Below are positions 19,732 through 29,520 of a DNA stretch of 34,430 nucleotides, piece after piece. Location of the stretch: contig JALLBK010000082.1 of the NCBI GenBank assembly GCA_036940085.1, forward strand, positions 1 through 34,430. The letters are read 5' to 3'. The DNA comes from Discostella pseudostelligera (taxonomy: Eukaryota; Bacillariophyta; Thalassiosirophyceae; Thalassiosirales; Thalassiosiraceae). The position numbers and the translations under genes were made by a program. Under the pieces are notes generated by a model that did not search any database, was not told the DNA's origin, and saw only the letters and a list, made by a program, of their open reading frames with translations. Each line of letters opens with the position of its first letter. The first letter of the stretch is position 1.

Positions 19732-19957
19732 CATCGAGAAACCCTACGTGACGGAACAGTAAATCACGGTCTACACACGGACTCCTACGTGGCAGATTAG
19801 GCACTAATTATATTAATTTAAATTTGGGAAAGATACTTAACGAATTCTGCCGAAGGTCCTGCCGTCAACCGACCACCCAACGAGCCAACAAAGCGATCAC
19901 TGCACCGCCACCCAACACCCATCACCGCACCATCGCACACTTTTGACGACGACGACG

Positions 19958-19990
19958 ATGGTGTCGTCGGCCCTGGCTTTTAGTACTTGA
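19958..19990 (+). other. Ten-codon upstream ORF overlapping the RlmN start (TGATG)
   Basis: ATG at 19958 reads MVSSALAFST and stops at TGA 19988-19990. The last A of the stop is the first base of the RlmN ATG at 19990 (TGATG), an arrangement that can support termination-reinitiation. It matters only if translation starts at 19990 and not at the next in-frame ATG (20029). Confidence 0.4.
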
Positions 19991-21975
19991 TGTCCTTTAT
20001 TCCTCAAGAGGTTTTGACCACCATAAAAATGCATACCGCTGTCATGGTTACACTACTGCTGCTCTCGCGCATCGCTCCGTCAAGCAGCGGTGGAGCGATC
20101 ACTCTAACCAAACGATACAATCCGCTGAGGAGAACCAGAACGCTATCAATGACAGGAGCAGGAGCATTCATCAATAGGTCTTCATTTGCTACGTTTTCTC
20201 CTCGGAAACAATGTCCTTCGCATCATCATATCCAATCGCGATCTTCCACCAAACAGCCAATAGAGCCAATAACATTGATACAACAAACTCATGATCATAC
20301 AACGGTACCATTCCGGATCAATCTTCTCACACTCCCTCTCGAAGAACTCGAGACACTACTCACATCCTGGGGATTTCCTGCCTACCGGGGGAAACAAATC
20401 CACAATAGAATATTCTCTCACGGTGTAACTGACATTGATCATATGGTTGACTTACCCCAAAAATTACGAACACTGCTGAAAGAGAAGGCAACTATGGGAT
20501 CTCTCCATATGGAAATTGAACAAGTTAGTCAGGATGGGACGAGGAAGCGAGCATACAAGCTGCATGATGGCCAAATGATTGAATCAGTTCTTATGCCATA
20601 TGAAGATGGAAGGCGCACTGCTTGTATATCTAGCCAGGCGGGATGTGCTATGGGATGCGTCTTTTGTGCCACTGGTCAAATGGGCTTCGCGAGACAGCTC
20701 ACTTCCGAAGAAATATATGAGCAGGTGGCTCGGTTTGCCATTGAGCTAAAGAGCGAGGGAGAAAGACTGTCGAATGTGGTGATGATGGGTATGGGAGAGC
20801 CTCTTGCCAATTATAGAAATGTTCTAGCGGCAATTCGACGAATGAATAATGAACTCGGAATTGGTGCAAGAAAAATCACTGTATCCACCGTCGGAGTTGT
20901 GCCGAATATAAAGAAGCTGATGAACGAAGATGTACAAGTTCGACTGGCATTATCGTTGCATTGTGCTACAGATGAGGAGCGATCGGTACTTCTCCCTGCT
21001 AACCGACGGTATGGTGGCCTGGATGAGTTAATGTCCACAATTCGAGAGTACATCGATGTGAAGAAACAACGAGTTACATTTGAATGGGCACTGATCGAGG
21101 GCAAAAATGATTCGAAAGATGTTGCCAGAACTTTAGGACGGTTACTTAAGCGACACGGCATTCGACCTGATATGGCACATGTCAATCTCATTCCATTGAA
21201 CCCAACGGGTGGATACGGTGGCGGTCCCTCCGCCCGGAACAATGTGCAGAATTTTGTAGATGTGTTGCAGAATGAATTTGGACTCAGCGCCACTCCGAGA
21301 ATGAGACGAGGGATAGATATCGATGCTGGTTGTGGACAATTGAAGGCAAGTGTGAAGAAAAAGGAAGAATCGCAACAATTGTTAATTGTACCCGTGAACG
21401 GTAATATCCCAGTTGTGGGAGTTTACGAAGACGAGGAGGGAAATGACGACGATCATGAAGACGATGATGAGATTCCAATTACTTATGATTCGATACAAAA
21501 TCCTGATGGTACTGGAATGGGAAACATCCGTCACGGCTCAGTAGTGGAATTTTCATTTGAGGATGGAGTTATCAATTTAGATGACGAAGACGACGACTTT
21601 GACTTCGTTGACCCAACCTTTGAAGCTGAGGATGAATTATTTGAGGCCGAACGACTTATTGCGCTTGTGAGAGGCTCTAGACTGCAACACCAACCGACTG
21701 ATGTATCTCTTGTGGCAGCATCATCAGACAGTGACGATCCGGTAGACGAGCCCATCGTAGAAAACACTGTAAAATCTACAACGATAACAGACGAGGAGGC
21801 AATACAATCGGCCAAACGACGGCGGAAGAAACTAATCAAGCAGCTCAAGTCCATTCAGAAATTGAAAGTCACGGAGTCAACAGGAGCGGTGCTGAATCAA
21901 GAGCAAAGAGAAAAGATTGCAAAAGAGAACGAGTGGAGCAGAGAGTTGGAAAGTGTCGAGCATAATTTAATGTAG
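19990..21975 (+). CDS. RlmN-type radical SAM rRNA/tRNA adenine methyltransferase, probably plastid
   Basis: Single exon, 661 aa from the ATG at 19990; the ATG at 20029 is an alternative. A hydrophobic signal peptide (VMVTLLLLSRIAP) and a later GAGAFIN suggest plastid targeting. The radical SAM cluster motif CAMGCVFC supplies Cys 219, 223 and 226. The RlmN/Cfr methyl-carrier Cys is present in DIDAGCGQL (Cys 448), and the resolving Cys in RRTACISSQ (Cys 212). Other hallmarks are GMGEPLANY, STVGVVPNI and LSLHCATDEER. RlmN makes 2-methyladenosine at A2503 of 23S rRNA and A37 of some tRNAs, here presumably in the plastid. Bacterial RlmN is about 380 aa; this protein has an added acidic C-terminal extension of about 205 residues, ending in a basic and helical segment, with no domain I recognise. 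Its stop is 58 bp from that of SF-assemblin. Confidence 0.92.
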   Translation: MSFIPQEVLTTIKMHTAVMVTLLLLSRIAPSSSGGAITLTKRYNPLRRTRTLSMTGAGAFINRSSFATFSPRKQCPSHHHIQSRSSTKQPIEPITLIQQTHDHTTVPFRINLLTLPLEELETLLTSWGFPAYRGKQIHNRIFSHGVTDIDHMVDLPQKLRTLLKEKATMGSLHMEIEQVSQDGTRKRAYKLHDGQMIESVLMPYEDGRRTACISSQAGCAMGCVFCATGQMGFARQLTSEEIYEQVARFAIELKSEGERLSNVVMMGMGEPLANYRNVLAAIRRMNNELGIGARKITVSTVGVVPNIKKLMNEDVQVRLALSLHCATDEERSVLLPANRRYGGLDELMSTIREYIDVKKQRVTFEWALIEGKNDSKDVARTLGRLLKRHGIRPDMAHVNLIPLNPTGGYGGGPSARNNVQNFVDVLQNEFGLSATPRMRRGIDIDAGCGQLKASVKKKEESQQLLIVPVNGNIPVVGVYEDEEGNDDDHEDDDEIPITYDSIQNPDGTGMGNIRHGSVVEFSFEDGVINLDDEDDDFDFVDPTFEAEDELFEAERLIALVRGSRLQHQPTDVSLVAASSDSDDPVDEPIVENTVKSTTITDEEAIQSAKRRRKKLIKQLKSIQKLKVTESTGAVLNQEQREKIAKENEWSRELESVEHNLM

Positions 21976-22033
21976 CCATAACAACATGTATTCGACTACT
22001 TTCGGCCGGACAGTTCCAAACCACCCACTTATT

Positions 22034-22964
22034 CTACGAGCTAATCACAGACAAACTATTCTGCAGTTGCTGGGTGTACTTCTCCAATGCAATTATGATC
22101 TCATCATCGGAAAGTTTTCGTTCTTGCTCCTCTCTATCAATCATACCCTTCAGTTCCGACAATTCATTGTGAATCTTCGATTGCAAATCCTGCTGATACT
22201 GTGAACGCTGCCGTTCATTCTCTTCAATTCTCGCCTGCAATTCATACGATATGTGCTCTCGCTCGATATTCTCCTTCTCAATTGCCCCCAAGATCGAAGT
22301 GGAATGATCATCCATCTGTTTCAATATTCGACCTTCTCGATTCAAGCGACTGCTCCTCTCGTCAGCCAATTCTTTCTGAAATTCCTTCAATATTTCTTTC
22401 AATTCCTCTCCCCGTGCTTCAATATCCCGTGGCACCGCATCCTTCTCCTCCTCAAACCGAATAGTTAACTCCTCCACCCGTTGCTGCACTGATGCCAACC
22501 GCTCCTCGACACGCAAACTCCGTTCGTTTAATATACGTTCAAAATTCCGTTCCATCTCTTGAATTTTGAGTGTGCAGCTCTTTTGGATGGCGTGTGTGGA
22601 TTGGATGCGACGTTGGGTTTCTACCGCGAGGGCACGTTCGGCGGCGGTGAGTTGGATCATTACTTGGGCGAGAGAATGTTCTTCTTTTTCTTTCCTCGCC
22701 TGCGTAATAGAGAGGACGGGGAGGGGAGGGAGTGGATGAGCGAGTGAGGGAATGAGACAACGATGAGGGATGACTGCATCGATATCGCAGGGGAGTAGGT
22801 GAAACAAGACAACATGACAAGAGCCTTACTTTGGATCGTTCTTTCATCATTGTCTCGAAGCCTCCATCGCCCAGAAAAATGGCGGAAAGCTTATTCCGCT
22901 CTGGAGTGGAAGGCACGGCATTGCTGCTTCCCTCTTGGTGGGTGCCAGACTGAGATTCTGTCAT
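22034..22964 (-). CDS. SF-assemblin / beta-giardin family filament protein
   Basis: Two exons on the minus strand, 22964..22830 and 22699..22034, give 266 aa, near the family's 270-300. The 130-bp phase-0 intron (GTAAGG...GCAG) joins MMKERSK to ARKEKEEHS. Almost the whole protein from residue 40 is a continuous charged coiled coil (ERILNERSLRVEERLASVQQ, ELKEILKEFQKELADERSSR), after a short non-helical head with SAIFLGDGGFETMMKERSK. SF-assemblins polymerise into striated fibres attached to basal-body microtubular roots. In apicomplexans an orthologue organises daughter-cell budding. In a diatom it would be expected in flagellated male gametes, or reused in microtubule centre organisation. The head motif and coiled-coil pattern support the call; generic coiled-coil proteins are the alternative. 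Confidence 0.8.
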
Positions 22965-23276
22965 GCTGCAGGGTTGGATTGGTGGATGGGATGTGCAACT
23001 GCACTATCGATCAGTTGCAATGGCAATGGCAATGGTCATGTCACTGTGGTAAAAGCCCGAGGGTGACGGGGGTGGGGTTTGCTCCGTAGAAAAGTAAGAC
23101 CTAGCACAATATTTGGCTGGAAAATAGGTCTCGAAGAAAAGTACTGTACGGAGATTTACGGGAATTTTGCACGGTGGACTGGGGACGACGAATGGATGGA
23201 GGCGATAATATTACTACTACTGCCGACTGCCACCCACTATCTCATGCTTCGACGATAGTGACACTGATTTAATTCC
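22965..23276. other. Divergent intergenic region, SF-assemblin / SDR
   Basis: 312 bp between divergent starts. Contains three CAATGG units (23018-23035), a G-rich stretch near 23060-23075 and an AT-rich stretch near 23205. No CACGTG box or E2F-like site here. Confidence 0.5.
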
Positions 23277-24485
23277 ATGAATAGCCCATGGTGGTCCAGC
23301 GATGTTGCCACCCCCCTGCGATTACACCTCGTCGTATTCATTCTCTTGCTCCCTTGTTTGGTACAATCGTTTTTGTCGTCCTACCCTGACAAGCATTATG
23401 TCGTACCTCGAGCGGCGTCACTTGAAGACGAATATGATGGTTCCAAGGTCGGATATCGGCTGGTGATATTTGGAATTGGGAATATTGGCTCATTAGTTGC
23501 TACCATGGCCTCCTCCCAGAAAGACAGGAGTGTCAGTCAGAGTGCCCCATTCTTCGAACACATTTGTGGAACAACTCGTAGTAGTTCGAAGAATCTACCT
23601 GGAATGCAATCCATTCCTTTTGACGACTACCAAACATTAGCCGAGAATCTTAGGAGATGTACCCATATCCTCGTAACTATCCCTCCGGTAGAGCCACCTG
23701 CAGCTTTAGATCCCAATCTCGACGACACCATCATCGGAGGAAGACCAAGGAGATGGAAATACTTTTGCGATCCTGTACTCAATCATCCCAAATTCTCTCT
23801 CAATGAATTGGTACCAACCAACACTTGGATTGGATATATTTCCTCTACGTCGGTTTATGGCAATCATGATGGCGAGTGGGTAACGGAAGATTCAGAAGTG
23901 AAATGTGAACCTGGTACCAAAGGAGAGTTGTATTATCGAGCCGAGAATGAATGGAGAGATGCAGCACGTGAATTCGGATTGAGACTGCATGTCTTTAGGG
24001 CATCGGGATTATACGGCAACACACGTTCAGCACTGCACACGGTTCGAAATGGCAAATTTGATGAATCTGTGCATCCTTCCGGATCCAATGGAGCTTCATT
24101 CACATCACGTATTCATGAAGAAGATGTAACTCGAGCTGTAATATCTGCAATGCAATACAATGAGCCTTTAGCTGGGGATTCGTGTCTTTGGAATCTTGCA
24201 GATGATTGTCCAGCTTCTCGGGCTGAGGTAATGTTGTTCGCAAAAGCCCTGCTAAATGAAGCCAATTTATTTCCTCAAAAATCTTCGGTGGTCAACTCTA
24301 CGCTTACAAAATCACAGTCTCATCAAACAGAAAGAGAGAGGAGGAGATCAACTGATAAGAAACTCGTACAAAATCAAAGAATGAAGAGTTTGCTCCTGCC
24401 TGATGGACATTTAAAACATCCAACATATCGAAAGGGATTGAATTCTATTTTAGGCATTAATAGAAAGGAATGGACTTCTAAATGA
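23277..24485 (+). CDS. Atypical SDR / YeeZ-like NAD(P)-binding protein, plastid-targeted
   Basis: Single exon, 402 aa. A strong signal peptide (VVFILLLPCLVQSF) ends in VQSF|L, a complex-plastid cleavage motif. The Rossmann motif VIFGIGNIGSLVA (about residues 63-75) carries GxGxxG, and ISSTSVYGNHDGEWVTED plus LYYRAENEW match atypical SDRs related to E. coli YeeZ and plant plastid homologues. The usual YxxxK is replaced by YxxxE/R-like residues, as in atypical SDRs, so dehydrogenase activity is uncertain. RIHEEDVTRAVISAM and WNLADDCPASRAEVM are further family motifs. The C-terminal 80 residues are basic and poorly conserved. The substrate is unknown. Its stop lies 57 bp from the end of the exportin gene. 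Confidence 0.82.
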   Translation: MNSPWWSSDVATPLRLHLVVFILLLPCLVQSFLSSYPDKHYVVPRAASLEDEYDGSKVGYRLVIFGIGNIGSLVATMASSQKDRSVSQSAPFFEHICGTTRSSSKNLPGMQSIPFDDYQTLAENLRRCTHILVTIPPVEPPAALDPNLDDTIIGGRPRRWKYFCDPVLNHPKFSLNELVPTNTWIGYISSTSVYGNHDGEWVTEDSEVKCEPGTKGELYYRAENEWRDAAREFGLRLHVFRASGLYGNTRSALHTVRNGKFDESVHPSGSNGASFTSRIHEEDVTRAVISAMQYNEPLAGDSCLWNLADDCPASRAEVMLFAKALLNEANLFPQKSSVVNSTLTKSQSHQTERERRRSTDKKLVQNQRMKSLLLPDGHLKHPTYRKGLNSILGINRKEWTSK

Positions 24486-24542
24486 CAGCAATAATCGTTT
24501 GTGTGTCATTGAAATTGCATATTGCGCAGTAGTTCTTGCTCT

Positions 24543-27500
24543 CTAGGAGAAGAGGTTCCCATGCCACGGGCCAGCAGAAGCATCGAGTATATCTTTCCCT
24601 TCCTTCTTTTTCAACATTGAGTAGGTCGTTAGTACTTCAGGCAACGCAGTTACCTCAGGCGCGCGCGTAGACTTATGCAAGAGGCTCTCATCTTCGCCGG
24701 CTCGTTCCAACAGACCATTCTGACCCAATGTTTTATCTGCGGCCACTCGCAATACATCACGAAACGTGTCCTTCTGATCCTTAGCCGAGCGCTTCTCAAT
24801 GAGTTTCTTCTCGAGTGCGATGATTTCGTCGCGGCTCATTCCAATTTCCGAGAGAATACGGCGAGGGTTATCACTTGGAGTGGGCAAGATGCCACCTCCT
24901 TGGAGAGGCTTATTTACGACTTTGGTCTGCTCAAACAACAATGAGTTGGATGGATCTCGAGGCTGCTGCAACCCCGGACCTTGTCCACCGGGAAGGAAAT
25001 ATTGACCCAGAACAAGGCGACCATAAATGTCTCGCACAACATTTATTAGATCCCACTCAATCCTACCGTTTACAATAGTTCATACAAATTAGCCAGAAAA
25101 ATTGATGTGAGAGCGATCGATCATTGCTTTGTGAAATGAAATACTTGAATTACTCACCCCACCATCCATTTTGGCTCTGTTATAATTGCTTTGACTACGA
25201 CTGAAAATAAGCGATGACCCAAGAGATCAGTGTATCGATCTACCCATGCGACAGTTTCTAGGACACGGTGGATGATCCTTGTGCATCGACGGCACGAGTA
25301 AGCATCTGGGTACTCAAGACATTGGATCAATGTTATGACAAGATACCCTGCAATTTGCTCGTTCTCTAACAACAAGAAGTGGCACAATTTATCAATTCGA
25401 AGTAATCGTCTCGCATCCAAGTTGAGTTGCAATAGTGTACGACTTGTTCCGTCAGCATTGATTCCAGTCAATAACGCTGGGTCACTTTTCTTATCAGATT
25501 CGTCTTTGGCTTTGTTTGCCAAGACTAGTGCCCAGGTCCCTTTCAGCGCCAGAACACACTGAACCATGTCCGCGAATGTCCGTGTCAACTCAAAACGGGA
25601 TTTTTCACTCATCGCATCTGCAGTCTCATTGTCGAGATCGCCAACAAAAAGTCCGCCTCGTGCATAGTATCCCGCCAACCATGATTTGAGCCCGTTACTG
25701 ACAATTTGGATCGCAGCATCTGCGCAATTAATCGAAGATAGGGGCTTTGTCGCTTCAGCGGGGAGGCCAGTTCCAAGGATCGGGGCCCAGCTGCATTGAA
25801 ATCGAAACTGAAGATGCTCAAACACTGGGCCTAGTATCGACGTCATATGCGACTGGTAGAGAGAGGAAGGACAACTGAGCATCATTATTTCAATGAATTG
25901 TTTCAAATATTGGGTAAGATGGCGATGTTCCATATACTTGAGATGGTCTTGATTGGCGACTATTGATACCAGGCGAGGATACAAAGTCGTCATTTCTGGA
26001 GCATAAAGAACCTGCGCAGGTTGACAACATTCAGTTAGTGTCGCATTCGTTTGATAACAATGAATTCGAAATGACATGTACTCACACGCTGAGCGCATAA
26101 CAGACCTAACAGTTGGAAACTATTGTTTCGCAACTCGTTGAACCAACCACTCCATCTTGGTACTAAATTCAAATCACGTCTATCAGTACCAGCGACGATG
26201 CTACCGGCTGTTCCACCTTTACCAAATACTCCTCCTACGCCTGCCTCTTGCTTCGTAGCAAGATACGCTTCGTCATCGGAGATGGCAAGTGCGTATCGTT
26301 GAATATTGTTGCGGAGAAGCGTAGCCTGAAACTCAGGGTGCCAAACTCGAAGGATGGCATCTAGTACTTGCAGAAGGGTGGGCAGTAGTTTCGGCCAAAG
26401 AGGTACAAAGGGATCGTTCAGTGCAAGGTCGCTGATACTTATCGGGCCTTCGTCTGGAAAATTCTGCATCCCTGAAGTATCGATAATTGGACTCAAATTT
26501 TGCACAGGTATGCCACCATTTGAACGTTGTTTAGCTGCTTCCTGACACCTTTTCCCGACAGATAGGAGCTGGTTGAGACTTGAATACAAATTAGAATAGT
26601 CGTTGGTTGTCTTCTTGACAAAATCAGGATCGGTTACACAGCCGGGGTTCGTGGCAGCTTGAGTGATCCCCATTAATGAAAGCAGACCTTCTGTGCTCTT
26701 AATTGACTCGACAACAGTTGGAGATTCAAGGGTTCGAATTGAGTTCGCAAGTACATCAGCAACAAAGCTCGATCGATCGACAGGATTTTCAACCACGGAG
26801 GCAACAGTTGATAGAAATTCGTAGAGGTGCATTTCGTTGGTTGGTGAAAGTCCCCCAGTAGCTAGGAGTGACCGGGCTCGTTCACTGAGCTGAGACAACC
26901 AGGGTACCAACAAATCTGGGACAACCTTTGATACGGCAACGAGTGAAACGCCTGACTTTTTTCTCAACCCGACTGCGTCCTCACTGAGTATATCCCTTGG
27001 TGGGTTGTCTATTGCGCTCAGATACAATAAGAGACTGTCGACGCCAGCGGGCAGTGTTGAAGGATCGTATTTCCAGAAGTACTTCAGAGCTTCGAGTAAC
27101 GTTGTTCGGCGAAACTTCAACCAAAGGTCACTGGGGCTCCAAGAAACTATCATGTTTGCCAATTCGGATAATTGAGGACGAATTGTTGTGCGTATCTTAT
27201 TTCGCTTTTCATCATAGTTGCCATTGTCAACGGACCAGGACGGTAGACCATGGAGAATGTTATCTAAAGCTTGCGAAGCACCTTCTATTTGCATGCATGC
27301 TGTGCTCTTCGCTGTCAACTCATTGTTTTGTAGATTGAGGTAATCTCGTGGTTCTCCATTGCAGTGAGCATTTAGAAGAGTGCGCACTCTCGAGTACATT
27401 GTTGTCACGGCGACATCCGGTGCGGTATTCGAGATCGATCGAAATAATTGGCTCGACTTTGAACGTAAGTTACCGAGCCATTCGTTATACTCGTCTTCGT

Positions 27501-29096
27501 CATCCCAACTTGACTCAATAAGCGCAGAGTATGGATGCTCCTGTTCCCATACGTCTTCCCACCGGATTCTAACCAAGTGATTCATATATGCAGTGAGAAC
27601 TCTCCCAAGGTGTGGACTCAGAACCTTCGTTTTCACTATTGCCGGATCGCGTAGTAGACCAACCCAAGTGTTGATTTGCTCCCCACAAATAACACCCGAT
27701 GGGTGAGACATCATTTCTGAAAGTAGAAGGAAATAAGCGGATACTGCGTCAAATTTATCCCCCTTTCCTGATGCAATTCCTTTGTCTGTGGTGATATGTG
27801 CAAGATGGGCTGATATCAATGTTGATCCCATCTTCGATAGACTGCGATGAAATTCCAACTGCTCAACCAACATATCAACGCTATTCGGTGCAACTCCACG
27901 TTCACTCGCTCTTTGAGCAGCGGCATTACTGGCTTCGCCAAGAGCAGGAGGGAGAGCAGACACCAGCCGAAGCCACTGCTTCTGATCTAACTTTCTCATT
28001 GCCAACTGCTGAAGGCACGCAATCGATAAGATCTGAATCTTTTCAACATTTTCTTGCAATAGATGCAGAAAAGCAGCTACGAAATCAATGCCATCATCGA
28101 CATTTAGCATCCAGTCAAGGGGCATGGACTGGCAAAATTTTTCTAGCGTCCCAAGTACATCAGCTACCATCAACCCAGCGGCGTCACGTTTTTTGATTTG
28201 TTGCTGATACTGCAGTCTTTCCTCAGTAGACATTTGTGCCACAGTTCTTCCACTGGAGGCAAGGTATTGATGCATTGCTTGCAGAGTAGTTTTTGCACTA
28301 TTTACGTCACCGTATTGCTTCGAAAGTAGCGCAAAGAGAGGAGACAAAATCTGCTTCGACACTTCATTGAACCCTAAAAGAATATCATTCCGTCTAGTGG
28401 TTGAAATCTGTGGAGAAGATAATCAAATTATCATCGAATCGTCATTAAACGCACAGTAAAGTTCATGGAAAATTTACGTACCCTGGAATTGTAATCGCTA
28501 TCGGTGCAATCTTCGGTAATCAGCTTCAAGCATTCTAAACATATCTTAACTCCAACGGTGTTAACACCCGCTTCTGCATCAGCATTACACCACATCCCTC
28601 CATTATCCACGGGCAGAAATAGGTCCGAAACAAAAGTCTGCCATCGTTGCGGAAATTCTCTTAATGCCAAATCCGCAAGCAGTGCTGCTATTTTAACCGC
28701 TAGAATTCGCGTCAATTCTTTTACTTGTGATGGTGAAATATTGGAGGGCATTGCAAGCTGTCTTGCGGCGCGAACAATCGACGAGCGGAGCTGAACACGA
28801 TCTGCTTCATTCAAACTATTGTACCCCACCTTCAAAAACTCTTGAATTACACCGAGAGCATATAATTTCCCAGGTACGGTGACATCTACTGCCGCATTAC
28901 CAACACCCGCAATTTGGAGGGTACTGCATTCAATCATCTCTACACATGATGCTATCCTTCCGTTGAATGTTTTGAATTGTTCAAGGTTAGTGAAGGCGTC
29001 TGCTCGTTGCTGGGGAGTGATGTTCCCGAGGCCAGATGCGCCAGAGGAGATGGCAATGGCCCCAAGTAGCGATTGGCGCTGAGCGTCGTTCATCAT
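24543..29096 (-). CDS. Exportin-5 / HASTY-type karyopherin
   Basis: Four exons on the minus strand: 29096..28482, 28407..26086, 26011..25158 and 25062..24543, giving 1436 aa. Introns are 74, 74 and 95 bp, with phases 0, 0 and 2. The frame extends to 29135 but only by a GTG, so the first ATG is 29096. The N-terminal region (LADLALREFPQRWQTFVSDL) and RRNDILLGFNEVSKQILSPLF are HEAT-type helices of importin-beta relatives. The last exon joins VGGIEWDLINVV to RDIYGRLVLGQYFLPGGQGP and LQQPRDPSNS, the C-terminal signature of exportin-5/HASTY. The family carries pre-miRNA, tRNA, eEF1A and, in some species, pre-60S cargo out of the nucleus with RanGTP. It is longer than human XPO5 (about 1200). Exportin-4-like relatives are less likely. 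Confidence 0.85.
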
Positions 29097-29473
29097 TACT
29101 TCTACTACCGATGTGCACCCACCAATCCACTCCACTGCGTGCCGTGCTATTGTGATCCCATCCCATATATCTGCTGGCTAAGCGTCGTAAGGTGGAGGGT
29201 CGAGGTCGAGAAGACAGCCTGTCGACGATACCAAACCGGCGGTAGCGGGCTGGCGGCGATTATGTTGGAGTGGCTTTTAGAGAGTTCAACGAGCAGCTTC
29301 ACAAGCGATGACATGTGGTGTTTCTAGCGATAATATTTACGTCCTATTGTACAGAGGCCTCCACGTCTACACCACCAACAGAATCAAAGCCCCAGCATTT
29401 CTATTGATACTCCTCCTTGATCCGCTTTGCAATCGTCTGTAGTTGAANCAACAGAATCAAAGCCCCAGCATTT
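29097..29473. other. Intergenic region between acyl-CoA dehydrogenase and exportin genes
   Basis: 377 bp as assembled, about 304 bp after removing the duplicated 72 bp plus N. It is upstream of the exportin gene and downstream of the dehydrogenase. It has GC-rich segments near 29200-29270 (GGTCGAGGTCGAG, GGCGGTAGCGGGC) and no CACGTG box. Confidence 0.5.
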
Positions 29474-29520
29474 CTATTGATACTCCTCCTTGATCCGCTT
29501 TGCAATCGTCTGTAGTTGAA
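29376..29520. repeat. Second 72-bp identical direct repeat around a single N (assembly join)
   Basis: 29376-29447 and 29449-29520 are identical 72-bp copies with N at 29448. Both include the end of the acyl-CoA dehydrogenase, with its stop at 29474-29476 (second copy) or 29401-29403 (first copy). Same architecture and length as the repeat at 17578-17722, so an assembler artefact. Confidence 0.93.

Larger units (their letters stand above)
19566..19989. other. Divergent intergenic region, EFL1 / RlmN
   Basis: 424 bp between divergent starts. Contains a CAATAG/CAATGG microsatellite (19611-19649), an E2F-like TTTCCCGCC on the minus strand (19723-19731), ACGTG cores near 19745-19750 and 19786-19793 (TACGTGGC), a CACC-rich stretch (about 19885-19940) and a short upstream ORF before RlmN (19958-19990). 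Confidence 0.6.

Noticed and set aside
26725..26745. GGTTCGAATT resembling a tRNA T-loop
   Set aside because: It lies inside the exportin coding exon, and no cloverleaf arms can be drawn around it.
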